DNA of 46,326 nt from Pseudomonadota bacterium (GTDB taxonomy: Bacteria; Pseudomonadota; Alphaproteobacteria; Acetobacterales; Acetobacteraceae), in the NCBI GenBank assembly GCA_021815825.1, contig JAKAZO010000012.1:1-46326 (forward strand), in the 5' to 3' direction. The notes under the pieces were generated by a model, which saw only the letters and a list, made by a program, of their open reading frames with translations, had not been told where the DNA came from and searched no databases. Positions 1 through 11,192 of this stretch are shown here, piece after piece (the stretch's first letter is position 1; every line of letters starts with the position of its first letter). The translations under genes were made by a program, and so were the position numbers.

Positions 1-876
1 GGCCCCGCCGCCGCGCCCGGCCCGTTCCAGCCGGGCGCAGAGCCTGGCCGCCAGCCGATCGAGCGCGGCGGCGAGGCTGTCGGCGGTGAGCAGCGGCTCG
101 GCGAAGGCCAGCCGCTCTTCCCAGGGCATGGCCGGCATCGGCCAGGCGATCGGCTCCTCGATCCTGCCCAGCGCCTGGTCGAGCCGGGCCAGCACGCCGC
201 AACCCCGGTCGCTCCCGAAGCGGTCATTCCCGAAGCGGGCAGCGAGGTCCGCGCGCGGCAAGGCGGCGAGATCGCCGATCGTCTTCACCCCCAGCCGGCG
301 CAGCAGGGAGGCACTGCGCGCCTCCAGCCGCAGCAGCCCGACCGGCAGCGCCGAGAGTGCCGTCCGCTCCCCGCCCTGCGGCAGGAAGACGGGGTCGCCG
401 CGCTGCCCCGCGCGGGCCAGCGCCCAGGCGGCGCCGCTGGCGCCGGCCAGCGCCAGCCGCGCCTGCAGCCCGAACCCGGCCAGGCGCCGGGCGAGCGTCT
501 CGGCCAGTCCGGCCTCGCCGCCGAACAGGCCGGCACAGCCGGTGACGTCGAGCCACAGCCCCTCCGGCGGGTCGGGCGCGGCGAGGGGAGTGAAATGGCG
601 CGTGCACCAGCGGGCCAGCGCGGCGAGGCCGGCAGCGTCGGCGGCCGGGTCGGCCTCGGCCAGGGCGAGATCAGGACAGATCGCCCGCGCCATCGCCAGC
701 GGCTGGTCGGGAGCGAGGCCGTGCGCCGCGGCCCCCGGGCAGACCGCGGCGAGCCGGCGCTGGCCCTGCCGCGTCTCGACCGTGGCGAGCACCCTATCCG
801 GCGACGCGAAGCCGGGGCGACGGCGCAGGCGCTGGATCGGCCAGAGCGGCAACCACACGCAGAGCAGGCGTCGCAT
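1..876 (-). CDS. imuB: ImuB, catalytically atypical Y-family polymerase-like protein (3' end cut by window edge)
   Basis: The frame reads from an ATG at 876 to the left edge (292 codons, no stop), so the C-terminal part is missing. It begins MRRLLCVWLPLWPIQRL, the usual ImuB opening. The Y-family fold follows: GLWLDVTGCAGLFGG near residue 108, the helix-hairpin-helix stretch LLRRLGVKTIGDLAALPRAD near residue 192, then RIEEPIAWP and EERLAFAEPLL of the little-finger region. ImuB proteins lack the full acidic catalytic set of Pol IV and act as the hub of the ImuA-ImuB-DnaE2 translesion complex in SOS mutagenesis (family knowledge). Its start lies 83 bp inside imuA, so the two are translationally coupled. 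A dnaE2 (imuC) gene is expected beyond the left edge, which I cannot see. Confidence 0.9.
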   Translation of the reverse strand, partial: MRRLLCVWLPLWPIQRLRRRPGFASPDRVLATVETRQGQRRLAAVCPGAAAHGLAPDQPLAMARAICPDLALAEADPAADAAGLAALARWCTRHFTPLAAPDPPEGLWLDVTGCAGLFGGEAGLAETLARRLAGFGLQARLALAGASGAAWALARAGQRGDPVFLPQGGERTALSALPVGLLRLEARSASLLRRLGVKTIGDLAALPRADLAARFGNDRFGSDRGCGVLARLDQALGRIEEPIAWPMPAMPWEERLAFAEPLLTADSLAAALDRLAARLCARLERAGRGGGA

Positions 877-1588
877 CCCTGTTCTCCTTTGTTTCCGCCG
901 GCGCCTCGGCCAGTTCCATGATCCAGGCGCCCGGCCGCCCGCCGCGCGCTTGAAGCAGCTCCACCCGCCAGCGCGCCGGTCCCGGTTCCCTGTCGCGGCT
1001 CTCGCTCGGCCAGGGCGCCAGCCGCCAGCGGGTGGCGGCGGCGTTGCCTTCCGCCGCGCGGCGCGCCGTTGCCGCGCCGTGCGGCCAGCGGCGCAGCACG
1101 AAGCCGGTGCTGCCCTGGCGGCGGCAGGCGAGCTGCAGGCGGCGCGCGGCGAGCCGCTGAAACGTCCCGACCTCACCCAGCACCGCGGCCGCCGCGCCCT
1201 CGCGCAGCGCCGTCTCCATCGCCGCCAGCACTTCGGCGTCCCGCCGCGCCTGGACGAAGATCAGGCGTGCGGGGTCCAGCCCGCAGGCGGCGAGCCCGTG
1301 CGGATAGAGATCGCAGACCGTGGCGATCCAGAGGATTGGCCGCGTGCCGGGCAGACGGGCGAGCAGGCAGGCGGCGAAGGCGGCGGCGAGCGCGCCGGTC
1401 CTCGCCTGCCTGTCATCGAATTCGGCGGCGCCGATCTCGTGCACCTGGCCGAGAGCAAGTCCGTGCTCCGGCAGATGGGCATCGACGGCGGCATCGCCGA
1501 ACGCGACACCGCCATGAGGCGGGCGCGGGTCGAGCGATCGCAGCCGCGCCGGCAGGCCGGGCGGGAGGGAGGAGAGGGGGTCGGGCAT
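794..1588 (-). CDS. imuA: ImuA, RecA-like SOS mutagenesis accessory protein
   Basis: A 264-residue RecA/SulA-like protein that inhibits or remodels RecA in the ImuABC mutasome. The core reads GALAAAFAACLLARLPGTRPILWI followed by LYPHGLAACGLDPARLIFV, and later FVLRRWPHG and ATRWRLAPWPS, the typical C-terminal ImuA blocks. A longer reading frame opens at a TTG at 1645, but an SOS box and probable -35 element lie inside that extension, so I chose the ATG at 1588 (MPDPLSSLPPGL). The 3' end overlaps imuB by 83 bp. Expression is expected to be LexA-controlled and DNA-damage induced. Confidence 0.9.
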   Translation of the reverse strand: MPDPLSSLPPGLPARLRSLDPRPPHGGVAFGDAAVDAHLPEHGLALGQVHEIGAAEFDDRQARTGALAAAFAACLLARLPGTRPILWIATVCDLYPHGLAACGLDPARLIFVQARRDAEVLAAMETALREGAAAAVLGEVGTFQRLAARRLQLACRRQGSTGFVLRRWPHGAATARRAAEGNAAATRWRLAPWPSESRDREPGPARWRVELLQARGGRPGAWIMELAEAPAETKENRDATPALRVVAALADPAPAPSPRLRVAG

Positions 1589-1608
1589 GGTTTTCGGGTC
1601 TGGTGTTT

Positions 1609-1645
1609 GTTCCTTATTTGTTCTATATACCTCCCTTGGAGTCAA
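1609..1645 (-). promoter_or_regulatory. SOS promoter of imuA: LexA box over the -10 region
   Basis: On the minus strand a TTGACT -35 element lies at 1640-1645. After a 17-nt spacer the -10 region falls at about 1617-1622. Directly over it is GAAC-N7-GAAC (1609-1623; GTTC CTTATTT GTTC on the plus strand), an exact match to the alphaproteobacterial LexA box. The box ends 20 nt before the chosen imuA ATG. Confidence 0.85.
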
Positions 1646-1668
1646 GCCGACTCGGCAGCCGCCGCTGG

Positions 1669-2982
1669 TTATCTCTCGAACACCACCACGCTCTCGATGC
1701 GCGCCGACCAGAGGAACTGGTCGATCGGCGTCGCCCGCACGACGCGATAGCCGGCTTCGGCGAGACGGCGCGCGTCGCGGGCCAGGGTCGCCGGGTTGCA
1801 GCTGACATGGATCACCCGCTTCACGCCGGCGACGGCGATGGCCGTCATTGCCGCCGCGGCGCCGGCGTGCGGCGGGTCGAGCACCACGGCGGCGGCGTCC
1901 CTCAGCTCCTCCACCAGCGGCGGCCGGCGGGCGAGGTCGCGCACCACGACGCTGATGCGCCCGCCGAGCCCGCCGGCCCTGGCGGCTTCCCGGAGCGCCG
2001 CGGCGGCGGCTTCGTCGCCCTCATAGGCGGTGAGCGGGGCGAGGGCGGCGAGGGCGAAGCTCAGCGTGCCGCAGCCGGCGAAGAGCTCGACGAGGCGCGC
2101 CCGGCGCGGCAGGCGCTCCGGCAATCCGGCCAGCACGGCGGCACGGATCGCCGCCTCGCCGGAGGCCGTCGCCTGCAGGAAGGCGCCCGGCGGCGGGCTG
2201 ACCGTGACGGCACCGAAGCCGAGCCGCGGCGGACGCAGCACCGCGAGCGGCTCGGCCTCGCCGCCGGCCGTTCCGAGACTGAGGCGGACCAGCCTGGTGG
2301 CGCGGGCGAAGGCGACGAGGTGCATGCGGTCAGCGAGGCCGAGCGGCCTATCGAGGCGCAGCAGCAGGTCGATGCCGCCATCGAGCAGATTGGCGACCGC
2401 GGCGCCCGCGCGCGGACGCGTGACGAGCCCGGCGAGGGCGGCGCGCAGGGGCGCCAGCAGCGCGGCCAGCGCCGGGTCCAGCACCGGGCACTCGGCGAGA
2501 TCGATCACCCGCTCCGACCGTGCCGCGTGCAGCCCGACCAGCGGGCGCGAGGCGGTCCAGGCCAGCGCCAGGTCCATGCGCCGCCGCGTCGCCGGCGCGC
2601 AGGCGATGGCCGGGGCGAGCGGCGCGTTGGGGAATCCGGCGCGGGCCAGCGCGGCGGCGAGCCCGGCCGATTTCCACCCGAGCAGCGCGGCATCGTCCCA
2701 GTGCTGCAGCGCGCAGCCGCCGCATTGGGTGAAGTGCCGGCAGCGCGGCGCCACCCGCTCGGGGCTCGCGCTCTCGATGTGTTCGATCGTCGCCGCGCGC
2801 CCTTCGCCACGCCGCGCGCCGAGGCGCAGGCTCAGCGTTTCGCCAGGCAGCGCGAAGGGAATGTAGAGCGGCGTGCCGTCCGCGAGCGCGGCGATGCCGT
2901 CGCCATCGGCGCCGACGCGCGCGACGCGGACGGCGACGGACTCAGTTGCCGAAGGCGGAGAGTCCGGTCTGGGCACGGCCAA
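1669..2982 (-). CDS. TrmA/RlmD-family RNA m5U methyltransferase with 4Fe-4S cluster
   Basis: This 437-residue class I SAM-dependent methyltransferase makes 5-methyluridine in RNA. 23S rRNA (RlmD/RumA-like) is the likeliest target, but tRNA cannot be excluded. An N-terminal TRAM-like beta domain spans about 14-70. Cluster ligands are C81, C87, C90 ([10 protein letters not shown]) and C165 (AECPVL). SAM binding is at [12 protein letters not shown], the DPP motif at VVLDPPHAG, and the catalytic Cys is C395 in SCNPAT. The usual C-terminal HVE is replaced by RIE ([10 protein letters not shown]), keeping the Glu. The start is TTG at 2982 or GTG at 2976; both lie inside the end of the gcdH gene. Last gene of the helicase-gcdH run. 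Confidence 0.85.
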   Translation of the reverse strand: MAVPRPDSPPSATESVAVRVARVGADGDGIAALADGTPLYIPFALPGETLSLRLGARRGEGRAATIEHIESASPERVAPRCRHFTQCGGCALQHWDDAALLGWKSAGLAAALARAGFPNAPLAPAIACAPATRRRMDLALAWTASRPLVGLHAARSERVIDLAECPVLDPALAALLAPLRAALAGLVTRPRAGAAVANLLDGGIDLLLRLDRPLGLADRMHLVAFARATRLVRLSLGTAGGEAEPLAVLRPPRLGFGAVTVSPPPGAFLQATASGEAAIRAAVLAGLPERLPRRARLVELFAGCGTLSFALAALAPLTAYEGDEAAAAALREAARAGGLGGRISVVVRDLARRPPLVEELRDAAAVVLDPPHAGAAAAMTAIAVAGVKRVIHVSCNPATLARDARRLAEAGYRVVRATPIDQFLWSARIESVVVFER

Positions 2983-4137
2983 GGATCAGCGCGTGAACGT
3001 CGTGGGTGCCCTCGTAGGTATTCACCGCCTCGAGATTCATGACGTGGCGGATGACGTGGTACTCGTCGGCGATGCCGTTGCCGCCATGCATGTCCCGCGC
3101 GGTGCGGGCGATCTCCAGCGCCTTGCCGCAGGAATTGCGCTTCAGCATGGAGATCATCTCCGGCGCCGCCTGGCCGGCATCCATCAGCTGGCCAAGACGA
3201 AAGACGCTCTGCAGGCCGAGCGTGATCTCGGTCTGCATGTCGGCGAGCTTCTTCTGGATCAGCTGCGTGGCGGCGAGCGGACGGCCGAACATCAGCCGCT
3301 GCATCGTGTAGTCGCGCGCCGCGTGCCAGCAGAACTCCGCCGCCCCGAGCGCGCCCCAGGCGATGCCGTAGCGCGCCTTGTTGAGGCAGGAGAACGGGCC
3401 GCGCAGCCCCTTCACGCCCGGCAGCACATTGGCCGCGGGCACGAACACGTCGCTCATCATGATCATGCCGGTGATGCTGGCGCGCAGGCTGAACTTGCCC
3501 TCGATCTTCGGCGTCGTCAGCCCCTCCATGCCACGCTCGAGCAGAAAGCCGCGGATGACATCCTGCTCATCCTTGGCCCAGACGACGCAGACATCGGCGA
3601 TCGGCGAATTGGTGATCCAGGTCTTGGTGCCGTTGAGGACGTAGCCGCCGTCGACGCGGCGGGCACGGGTGCGCATCGAGCCGGGATCGGAGCCGGCATC
3701 GGGCTCGGTGAGGCCGAAGCAGCCGACGAATTCGCCGCTGGCCAGGCGGGGCAGAAATTTCTCCCGCTGCGCCTCGGACCCGAATTCGTGGATCGGGAAC
3801 ATCACCAGCGAGGACTGCACGGAAAGCGCGCTGCGATAGCCGGAATCGACCCGCTCGACCTCGCGCGCGATCAGCCCGTAGGCGGTGTAGGAGGCGCCGG
3901 CGCAGCCATAGCCCTCGATGGTGGCGCCGAGCAGGCCGAGCGCGCCCATCTCGGTCATGATGGTGCGGTCGAAGCGCTCATGGCGGTTGGCCTCGAGCAC
4001 GCGCGGAAACAACTGCTCCTGGCAATAGGCGCGGGCGGCGTCGCGGATGGCGCGATCCTCCTCGCCGATCTGGGCTTCGAGCAGCAGCGCGTCTTCCCAC
4101 GTGAAGAGCGGGCTGGCGGCGGTGTGCGCGGGAGCGT

Positions 4138-4141
<4 letters not shown>
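2942..4141 (-). CDS. gcdH: Glutaryl-CoA dehydrogenase
   Basis: A 399-residue acyl-CoA dehydrogenase converting glutaryl-CoA to crotonyl-CoA in lysine/tryptophan/glutarate degradation, using FAD and passing electrons to ETF. Seen in the sequence: [18 protein letters not shown] (substrate pocket with the conserved Arg before it), [13 protein letters not shown] and [14 protein letters not shown] (FAD/substrate loops), [16 protein letters not shown], and the catalytic Glu near residue 377 in [16 protein letters not shown]. That last block separates GCDH from other acyl-CoA dehydrogenases. The ATG overlaps the helicase stop by 4 nt (ATGA), and its 3' end overlaps the methyltransferase gene by about 41 nt. 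It therefore sits in a three-gene transcription unit whose members have unrelated roles. Confidence 0.93.
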
Positions 4142-5907
<1,766 letters not shown>

Positions 5908-6121
5908 AGGATGCTTTCAGTGGCGCGGCGGCCAGGGCGGCACGCGGCGGGCGCGATGCTAGTCGCGTATGCTGTGCGGTATCTTGAATACGCGCCGGAA
6001 AGTCAAGCAGCGCGGCGGTCGGGGACTTGCGTTCCAGCCCTGCGCGACCACACTCGCTGCCGCCATACGCGCGCCCGGCCGAGGCAGAATGCGATGGAAC
6101 AGGAGACCGCGGGGATTCGCC

Positions 6122-6589
6122 ATGCATCGCCCAAAGGCTGCGCGCCATGCGAGCCACCGGACACTGGGCGGCGCCCTGGCGCTGCTGACGATGGTCAGCG
6201 CCGGATGGCCGGTGCCTGCGCGGGCGTGGTGGTCCGGGGGCGTGTTCCTCGGCGGACCGGCCGTGATGCCCTACTATGGCGCGCCCATGCTCGCCCCGCC
6301 GGTCGTGGTGCCGCCGCCTTATTATTATGCCCCGCAATATGACGCCCCGCCGGCCTATGCTCCCCGATATGATGTCCCTCCGACCGACGCCCCGGGGCCG
6401 TACGGATCACCCGACGAACCCTTCGAGCCGGAGACCGCCGCTCCCCCGGCACGCCCGCCCGGCGGCGCCGCGCCGGGCCGGACCTGCTTCGCCAACACCC
6501 GTATCTGCCCGCTGGATCCGCCGGGCACGCCAGGCCAGCGCTGCTCCTGCCCGGCCAATGGCAGCCGGGTTTTCGGCCATGTCGGCTGA
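6122..6589 (+). CDS. Small secreted Pro/Tyr-rich protein of unknown function
   Basis: About 155 residues, not recognised as a family. A signal peptide is clear: basic n-region, hydrophobic LGGALALLTMVSAGWP, and a PARA-W cleavage site near residue 34. The middle is Pro/Tyr-rich (VVPPPYYYAPQYDAPPAYAPRYD). The C-terminus has four cysteines (CFANTRICPLDPPGTPGQRCSC), suggesting two disulfides in the periplasm or envelope. ATG at 6089 with GAGG close upstream is an alternative start and adds 11 residues. It is divergent from the helicase gene; the 214-bp spacer must hold both promoters. Its stop is 6 nt before the GH15 ATG, so the two are probably cotranscribed. Confidence 0.7.
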   Translation: MHRPKAARHASHRTLGGALALLTMVSAGWPVPARAWWSGGVFLGGPAVMPYYGAPMLAPPVVVPPPYYYAPQYDAPPAYAPRYDVPPTDAPGPYGSPDEPFEPETAAPPARPPGGAAPGRTCFANTRICPLDPPGTPGQRCSCPANGSRVFGHVG

Positions 6590-6595
6590 GCGCTG

Positions 6596-8440
6596 ATGGT
6601 GGACCCGGCCGGCGCGCCCGCCGCCATCGAGGACTACGCCCTGATCGGCGACTGCGTCAGCGCCGCGTTGGTGAGCCGGGCCGGCTCGATCGACTGGCTG
6701 TGCTGGCCGCGCTTCGACAGCCCGGCCTGCTTCGCCGCCCTGCTCGGCACGCCGGCGCACGGGCGGTGGCTGATCCGCCCGCAGAGCGCGGCGGGACGGG
6801 TGCAGCGCTTCTACCACCCCGGCACCCTGGTGCTGGAGACGGTGTTCCACACCGCGGAGGGCAGCGTCGCGGTGATCGACTTCATGCCGGTCTCCGACCC
6901 GCCCGGCAGCCCGCGTCCGGCCCTGATCCGCCGCGTCGAGGGCCGGTCCGGCCGCGTGGCGCTGCGCTTCGAACTGGCGCTGCGCTTCGATTACGGCCGC
7001 ACGGTGCCCTGGATCAACGCGCTCGGGCCAGCGGCGCTCAGCGCCATCGCCGGGCCCGATCAGGTGGTTCTGCGCGCCTGCTCCGACACGCCGCGGCTCG
7101 CCCGCCTGCCGGAGGCGCCGCCGCCGCCGGGCGGGCCGGAGCTGTGCCAGGCCATCGAGATCGAAGCCGGCGAGACGGTGACCTTCATTCTCGCCCACGC
7201 CGCCTCCCACGCGCCGCCGCCGCCGCCGCTGGACGCCGCCGCCGAACGTGCCGCCACCGAGCGCTTCTGGCAGGACTGGAGCGCCCGCTGCACCTATCGC
7301 GGCGCCTTCGCCGAGCCGGTGCTGCGCTCCCTGATCACGCTGAAGGCGCTGACCTACGCGCCGACCGGTGGCATCGTCGCCGCGCCGACGACCTCGCTGC
7401 CGGAGCAGTTCGGCGGACGGCGGAACTGGGACTACCGCTATTGCTGGCTGCGCGACGCGACCCTGACGCTACAGGCGCTGATGGACGCCGGCTATTTCGC
7501 CGAGGCCCAGGCCTGGCGGGACTGGCTGCAGCGCAGCGTCGCCGGCAGCCCCGAGCAGGTGCAGATCATGTACGGCCTGGCCGGCGAACGCCGCCTCGAC
7601 GAGTGGGAGGCGTCCTGGCTGCCCGGCTACCAGGGCGCGCGGCCGGTGCGCATCGGCAACGCCGCCGCCGAACAGGTGCAGCTCGATATTTTCGGCGAAG
7701 TGATCAGCGCGCTCCAGCACGCCCGCTCCGGCGGGCTGGCGGCGCCGCGCTCGGCCTGGTCGCTGGAGTTGGCGCTGATCGGACAGCTCGAGCGCATCTG
7801 GGACCAGCCCGACGAGGGCCTGTGGGAGATGCGCGGCGGGCGGCGGCATTTCACTTTTTCCAAGGTGATGGCCTGGGTCGCGCTCGATCGCGCGATCCGG
7901 AGCGCGGAGCGCGACGGGCTGGAGGCGCCGCTCGATCGCTGGCGCGCGCTGGCGCGGCAGATCCACGCCACTGTCTGCGCCCAAGGCTTCGATGCCGCGC
8001 GCGGCAGCTTCGTGCAGAGCTTCGGTTCGAGCGAGCTCGACGCCAGCCTGCTGCGCATTCCGCTCACCGGCTTCCTGCCGGCCGAGGATCCGCGCGTGCG
8101 CGGCACGCTGGCGGCGATCGAGCGCGAGTTGATGGTGGACGGGCTGGTGCGCCGCTATCGCACCGAGGCCCGCGCCGACGGTCTCGACGGTGAGGAGGGC
8201 GCGTTCCTCGCCTGCAGCTTCTGGCGCGTTGAGGCGCTGGTGCGCGACGGGCGGCGCGATGAGGCTGCCGCGGCCCTTGCGCATTTGTTATCACTTCGCA
8301 ACGATGTTGGTCTGCTCGCGGAAGAATACGATCCAAAAACGCGACGACATCTCGGCAATTTCCCGCAGGGGTTTTCCCACCTCGCTCTGGTTCGCGCGGC
8401 GCTGGCTGTCGATGGAGATTCCGACAGTGTCACAACATAG
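6596..8440 (+). CDS. Glycoside hydrolase family 15 protein (glucoamylase / trehalase-like)
   Basis: A 614-residue cytoplasmic GH15 enzyme with no signal peptide. It has an N-terminal beta-sandwich beginning IEDYALIGDCVSAALVSRAGSIDWLCWPRFDSP and an (alpha/alpha)6 barrel beginning near NWDYRYCWLRDATLTL. Likely catalytic acids are the Glu in LDGEEGAFLACSFW (general acid) and the Glu in LLAEEYDP (general base). This is the architecture of bacterial glucoamylase-like and trehalase enzymes; sequence alone does not separate the two substrates. The start follows the preceding gene's stop by 6 nt with little Shine-Dalgarno, consistent with coupling. Confidence 0.88.
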   Translation: MVDPAGAPAAIEDYALIGDCVSAALVSRAGSIDWLCWPRFDSPACFAALLGTPAHGRWLIRPQSAAGRVQRFYHPGTLVLETVFHTAEGSVAVIDFMPVSDPPGSPRPALIRRVEGRSGRVALRFELALRFDYGRTVPWINALGPAALSAIAGPDQVVLRACSDTPRLARLPEAPPPPGGPELCQAIEIEAGETVTFILAHAASHAPPPPPLDAAAERAATERFWQDWSARCTYRGAFAEPVLRSLITLKALTYAPTGGIVAAPTTSLPEQFGGRRNWDYRYCWLRDATLTLQALMDAGYFAEAQAWRDWLQRSVAGSPEQVQIMYGLAGERRLDEWEASWLPGYQGARPVRIGNAAAEQVQLDIFGEVISALQHARSGGLAAPRSAWSLELALIGQLERIWDQPDEGLWEMRGGRRHFTFSKVMAWVALDRAIRSAERDGLEAPLDRWRALARQIHATVCAQGFDAARGSFVQSFGSSELDASLLRIPLTGFLPAEDPRVRGTLAAIERELMVDGLVRRYRTEARADGLDGEEGAFLACSFWRVEALVRDGRRDEAAAALAHLLSLRNDVGLLAEEYDPKTRRHLGNFPQGFSHLALVRAALAVDGDSDSVTT

Positions 8441-8509
8441 CCTTGCGCGCCGGGCGGCGATATGCCAATGACCGCCGGCGTCCAAGACCAAATCGTGCGG
8501 GGGAGCGGA

Positions 8510-9262
8510 GTGGCGGAATACATCCTGGAGACCGAGGGGTTGACGAAGGAATTCCGCGGTTTCGTGGCGGTCGACGGGGTGAAGTTGTCGGTGCGGACGG
8601 GGACCATCCACGCGCTGATCGGGCCCAATGGCGCCGGCAAGACCACCTGCTTCAATCTTCTGACAAAGTTCCTCCAGCCGACACGCGGCACGATCCGCTT
8701 TTCCGGCCGCGACATCACCGGCCTGTCGCCGGCCGCGGTGGCGCGGCTCGGCCTGGTGCGCAGCTTCCAGATCTCGGCCGTATTCCCGCATCTCTCCGTG
8801 CTCGAGAATGTCCGTCTGGCGCTGCAGCGCAGCCGTGGCAACTCCTTCGATTTCTGGCGTTCGGAGCGGGTGCTGCACCGGTTCGATGCCCGCGCGCGCG
8901 AGCTTCTCGCCGATGTCGGCCTGTCCGATTACGTCAATCATACCGCGGTCGAACTGCCCTATGGCCGCAAGCGCGCGCTCGAGATCGCGACCACGCTGGC
9001 GCTCGATCCGCCGATGATGCTGCTCGACGAGCCGACCGCGGGCATGACGCACGAGGATGTCGATCGCGTCGTCGCCCTCATCCGCCGCATTCGCGGCGGG
9101 CGCACGATCCTGATGGTGGAGCACAATCTCTCCGTCGTCGAAGGTCTGTGCGACACGATAACGGTCCTCACACGCGGGCGCGTGCTGGCGGAAGGCGACT
9201 ACGCCAGCGTCTCGCGCAATCCCGAAGTCATGACGGCCTATCTCGGAGACGTCGATGGCTGA
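8510..9262 (+). CDS. livG: LivG-type ABC transporter ATP-binding protein
   Basis: ATPase of a branched-chain amino acid/amide-type (HAAT) importer. Walker A GPNGAGKT, Q-loop SFQIS, the degenerate LivG signature ELPYGRKRALEIA, Walker B MMLLDEP, and the switch His in MVEHNLSVV. I chose GTG at 8510 (VAEYILETEGLTKEF) because GGGGGAG lies 4 nt upstream and LivG proteins normally begin there. An ATG at 8462 would add 16 residues. First gene of a six-gene operon; its 3' end overlaps livF by 8 nt. Confidence 0.92.
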   Translation: MAEYILETEGLTKEFRGFVAVDGVKLSVRTGTIHALIGPNGAGKTTCFNLLTKFLQPTRGTIRFSGRDITGLSPAAVARLGLVRSFQISAVFPHLSVLENVRLALQRSRGNSFDFWRSERVLHRFDARARELLADVGLSDYVNHTAVELPYGRKRALEIATTLALDPPMMLLDEPTAGMTHEDVDRVVALIRRIRGGRTILMVEHNLSVVEGLCDTITVLTRGRVLAEGDYASVSRNPEVMTAYLGDVDG

Positions 9263-9962
9263 CAAGCCGATGCTCGCGGTCGATGCACTCCACGCCTGGT
9301 ATGGTGAAAGCCACATCCTGCACGGCGTCGGTTTCGGCGTGCATGAGGGTGAGGTTGTGACCCTGCTCGGGCGCAACGGCGCCGGCAAGACCACCACCAT
9401 GAAGGCGATCATGGGCCTGGTCGGACGGCGCGAGGGCAGCATCCGCTATCGCGAGACCGAGACGATCGCGCTGCGTCCGGATCTGATCGCGCGCGCCGGG
9501 ATCGCGCTGTGCCCCGAGGAACGTGGCATCTTCGCCTCGCTCAATGTCACCGAAAATCTGCTGCTGCCCCCGGTGGTGGCGAGCGGCGGGCTGGATCTGC
9601 CGACGATCTACACGCTGTTTCCGAACCTCAAGGAGCGGTCCGCCAGCCAGGGCACGAAGCTTTCCGGGGGCGAGCAGCAGATGCTGGCGATCGCGCGCAT
9701 TCTGCGCACCGGAGCGCGGCTGCTGTTGCTCGACGAGCCCACCGAGGGGCTCGCGCCGGTGATCGTGCAGCAGATCGGGCGCACCATTCGCGAGATCAAG
9801 GCGCGCGGCTTCACCGTGCTGCTGGTCGAGCAGAATTTCCGCTTCGCCGCGACGGTGGCAGACCGGCACTACGTAATGGAGCACGGCAAGATCGTCGACA
9901 TGATCCCGAACGCCGCGCTGTCCTCGAACATGGGCAAGCTGCACGAATATCTGGGTGTGTGA
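9255..9962 (+). CDS. livF: LivF-type ABC transporter ATP-binding protein
   Basis: Second ATPase (235 residues) of the importer. Walker A GRNGAGKTTT, the canonical signature KLSGGEQQMLAIA, Walker B LLLLDEPTEGLAP, switch His region LLVEQNFRFA. It overlaps livG by 8 nt at the start. Its TGA shares one base with the ATG of the next gene. Confidence 0.93.
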   Translation: MADKPMLAVDALHAWYGESHILHGVGFGVHEGEVVTLLGRNGAGKTTTMKAIMGLVGRREGSIRYRETETIALRPDLIARAGIALCPEERGIFASLNVTENLLLPPVVASGGLDLPTIYTLFPNLKERSASQGTKLSGGEQQMLAIARILRTGARLLLLDEPTEGLAPVIVQQIGRTIREIKARGFTVLLVEQNFRFAATVADRHYVMEHGKIVDMIPNAALSSNMGKLHEYLGV

Positions 9963-11188
9963 TGAGAGACATTCAGCCATCGCGACGGCAGATCCTCGGT
10001 GGCGCGCTCGCCGCCGCCGGCCTGGCGGGTAGCGCGGCGCGCGCCGCGCGGCCGGTGCTGCGGATCGGTGTGCTCGGCGACCAGTCCGGCCCGTATCGGG
10101 ATCTCGCCGGCCTCGGCGCGCTCGCCTGCGCGCGTCAGGCGGTGGCGGAATTTGGCGCCGGCAGCTTCGATGTCGAGATCGTCACCGCCGATCATCAGAA
10201 CAAGCCCGATGTCGGCGCCGCCATCGCGCGGCAATGGTTCGACCGCGATGGCGTGGACATGGTGACGGATCTCACCAACTCGGCGGTGGCGCTGGCGGTG
10301 GCGCAGGTCGCGCGGGCCAAGAACAAGGTGGCGCTGGCCACGGCCACCGGCACGACGGAACTGACCGGACGGCAATGCTCGGCCAACTCCCTGCACTGGA
10401 GCTACGACGTCTACATGCTGGCCCGCTCCACCGCGCTGCAGGTGGTGAAGTCCGGCGGCCGGAGCTGGTATTTCGTCGCCGCCGACTACGTCTTCGGCCG
10501 GCAGTTGCAGGGCGAGGCGGCGGCGACGGTCGCCGCGAGCGGCGGCACCGTGCTGGGCACGTCCTTCTATCCGTTTCCGGGGACGAGCGATTTTTCCTCC
10601 TTCCTGCTGGCCGGGCAGAGCTCCGGCGCGGATGTGATCGGCTTCGCCAATGCCGGAGCGGATCTCGTCAACGGCCTCAAGCAGGCACACGAATTCGGCC
10701 TGTCGCGGCGCGTGCGCCTGGCGGCGCTGTCGGGCTTCATCAGCGATATCGACGCGGTCGGTCTCGAGGTCGCGCAGGGGCTCAACCTGACATCGAGCTT
10801 CTACTGGGACCTCAACGAGCGCACGCGGGCGCTGAGTGCGCGGGTGCGGCCGGCGATGCCGCGTCAGGCGCCGCCGACCATGGCGCAGGCGGGGACCTAT
10901 TCCGGCACGCTGCATTATCTCAAGACGGTCGCGGCGATGGGCCTGCCGGCGGCACGCGACGGCGCCGCGACGGTGGCGCAGATGAAGGCGACGCCGTGCG
11001 ACGACGACGCCTTCGGCAGTTTCCGCGTGCGCGCGGACGGCCGCGTCCTGGTTCCGGCCTATCTGTTCCGGGTCAAGTCGCCAGCGGAAAGCCGCGGGCC
11101 GTGGGACTATTATACGAAACTGGCGACCACGCCGCCTGACGAGGCCGCGCCACCGCTCGGCCGCGGCTGCGTTCTCGTGAAGGAGTAG
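9962..11188 (+). CDS. ABC transporter substrate-binding protein, type I fold (first copy)
   Basis: A 408-residue periplasmic binding protein of the LivK/AmiC fold (Peripla_BP_6). The N-terminus RDIQPSRRQILGGALAAAGLAG with an RR before the hydrophobic stretch looks like a Tat signal, with cleavage near AARA. The mature part begins RPVLRIGVLGDQSGPYRDLAG; DHQNKPDVGAAIARQWFDRDG and YPFPGTSDFSSFLL are ligand-lobe blocks. The ligand is not predictable: this group imports branched-chain or aromatic amino acids, amides or related compounds. It is about as long as, and clearly paralogous to, the next gene. Start: ATG overlapping the livF stop. Confidence 0.9.
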   Translation: MRDIQPSRRQILGGALAAAGLAGSAARAARPVLRIGVLGDQSGPYRDLAGLGALACARQAVAEFGAGSFDVEIVTADHQNKPDVGAAIARQWFDRDGVDMVTDLTNSAVALAVAQVARAKNKVALATATGTTELTGRQCSANSLHWSYDVYMLARSTALQVVKSGGRSWYFVAADYVFGRQLQGEAAATVAASGGTVLGTSFYPFPGTSDFSSFLLAGQSSGADVIGFANAGADLVNGLKQAHEFGLSRRVRLAALSGFISDIDAVGLEVAQGLNLTSSFYWDLNERTRALSARVRPAMPRQAPPTMAQAGTYSGTLHYLKTVAAMGLPAARDGAATVAQMKATPCDDDAFGSFRVRADGRVLVPAYLFRVKSPAESRGPWDYYTKLATTPPDEAAPPLGRGCVLVKE

Positions 11189-11192
11189 AACG

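Noticed and set aside
1069-3042. A 657-codon plus-strand frame over imuA and the RNA methyltransferase
   Set aside because: Antisense to two well-supported genes and the SOS promoter; no domain.
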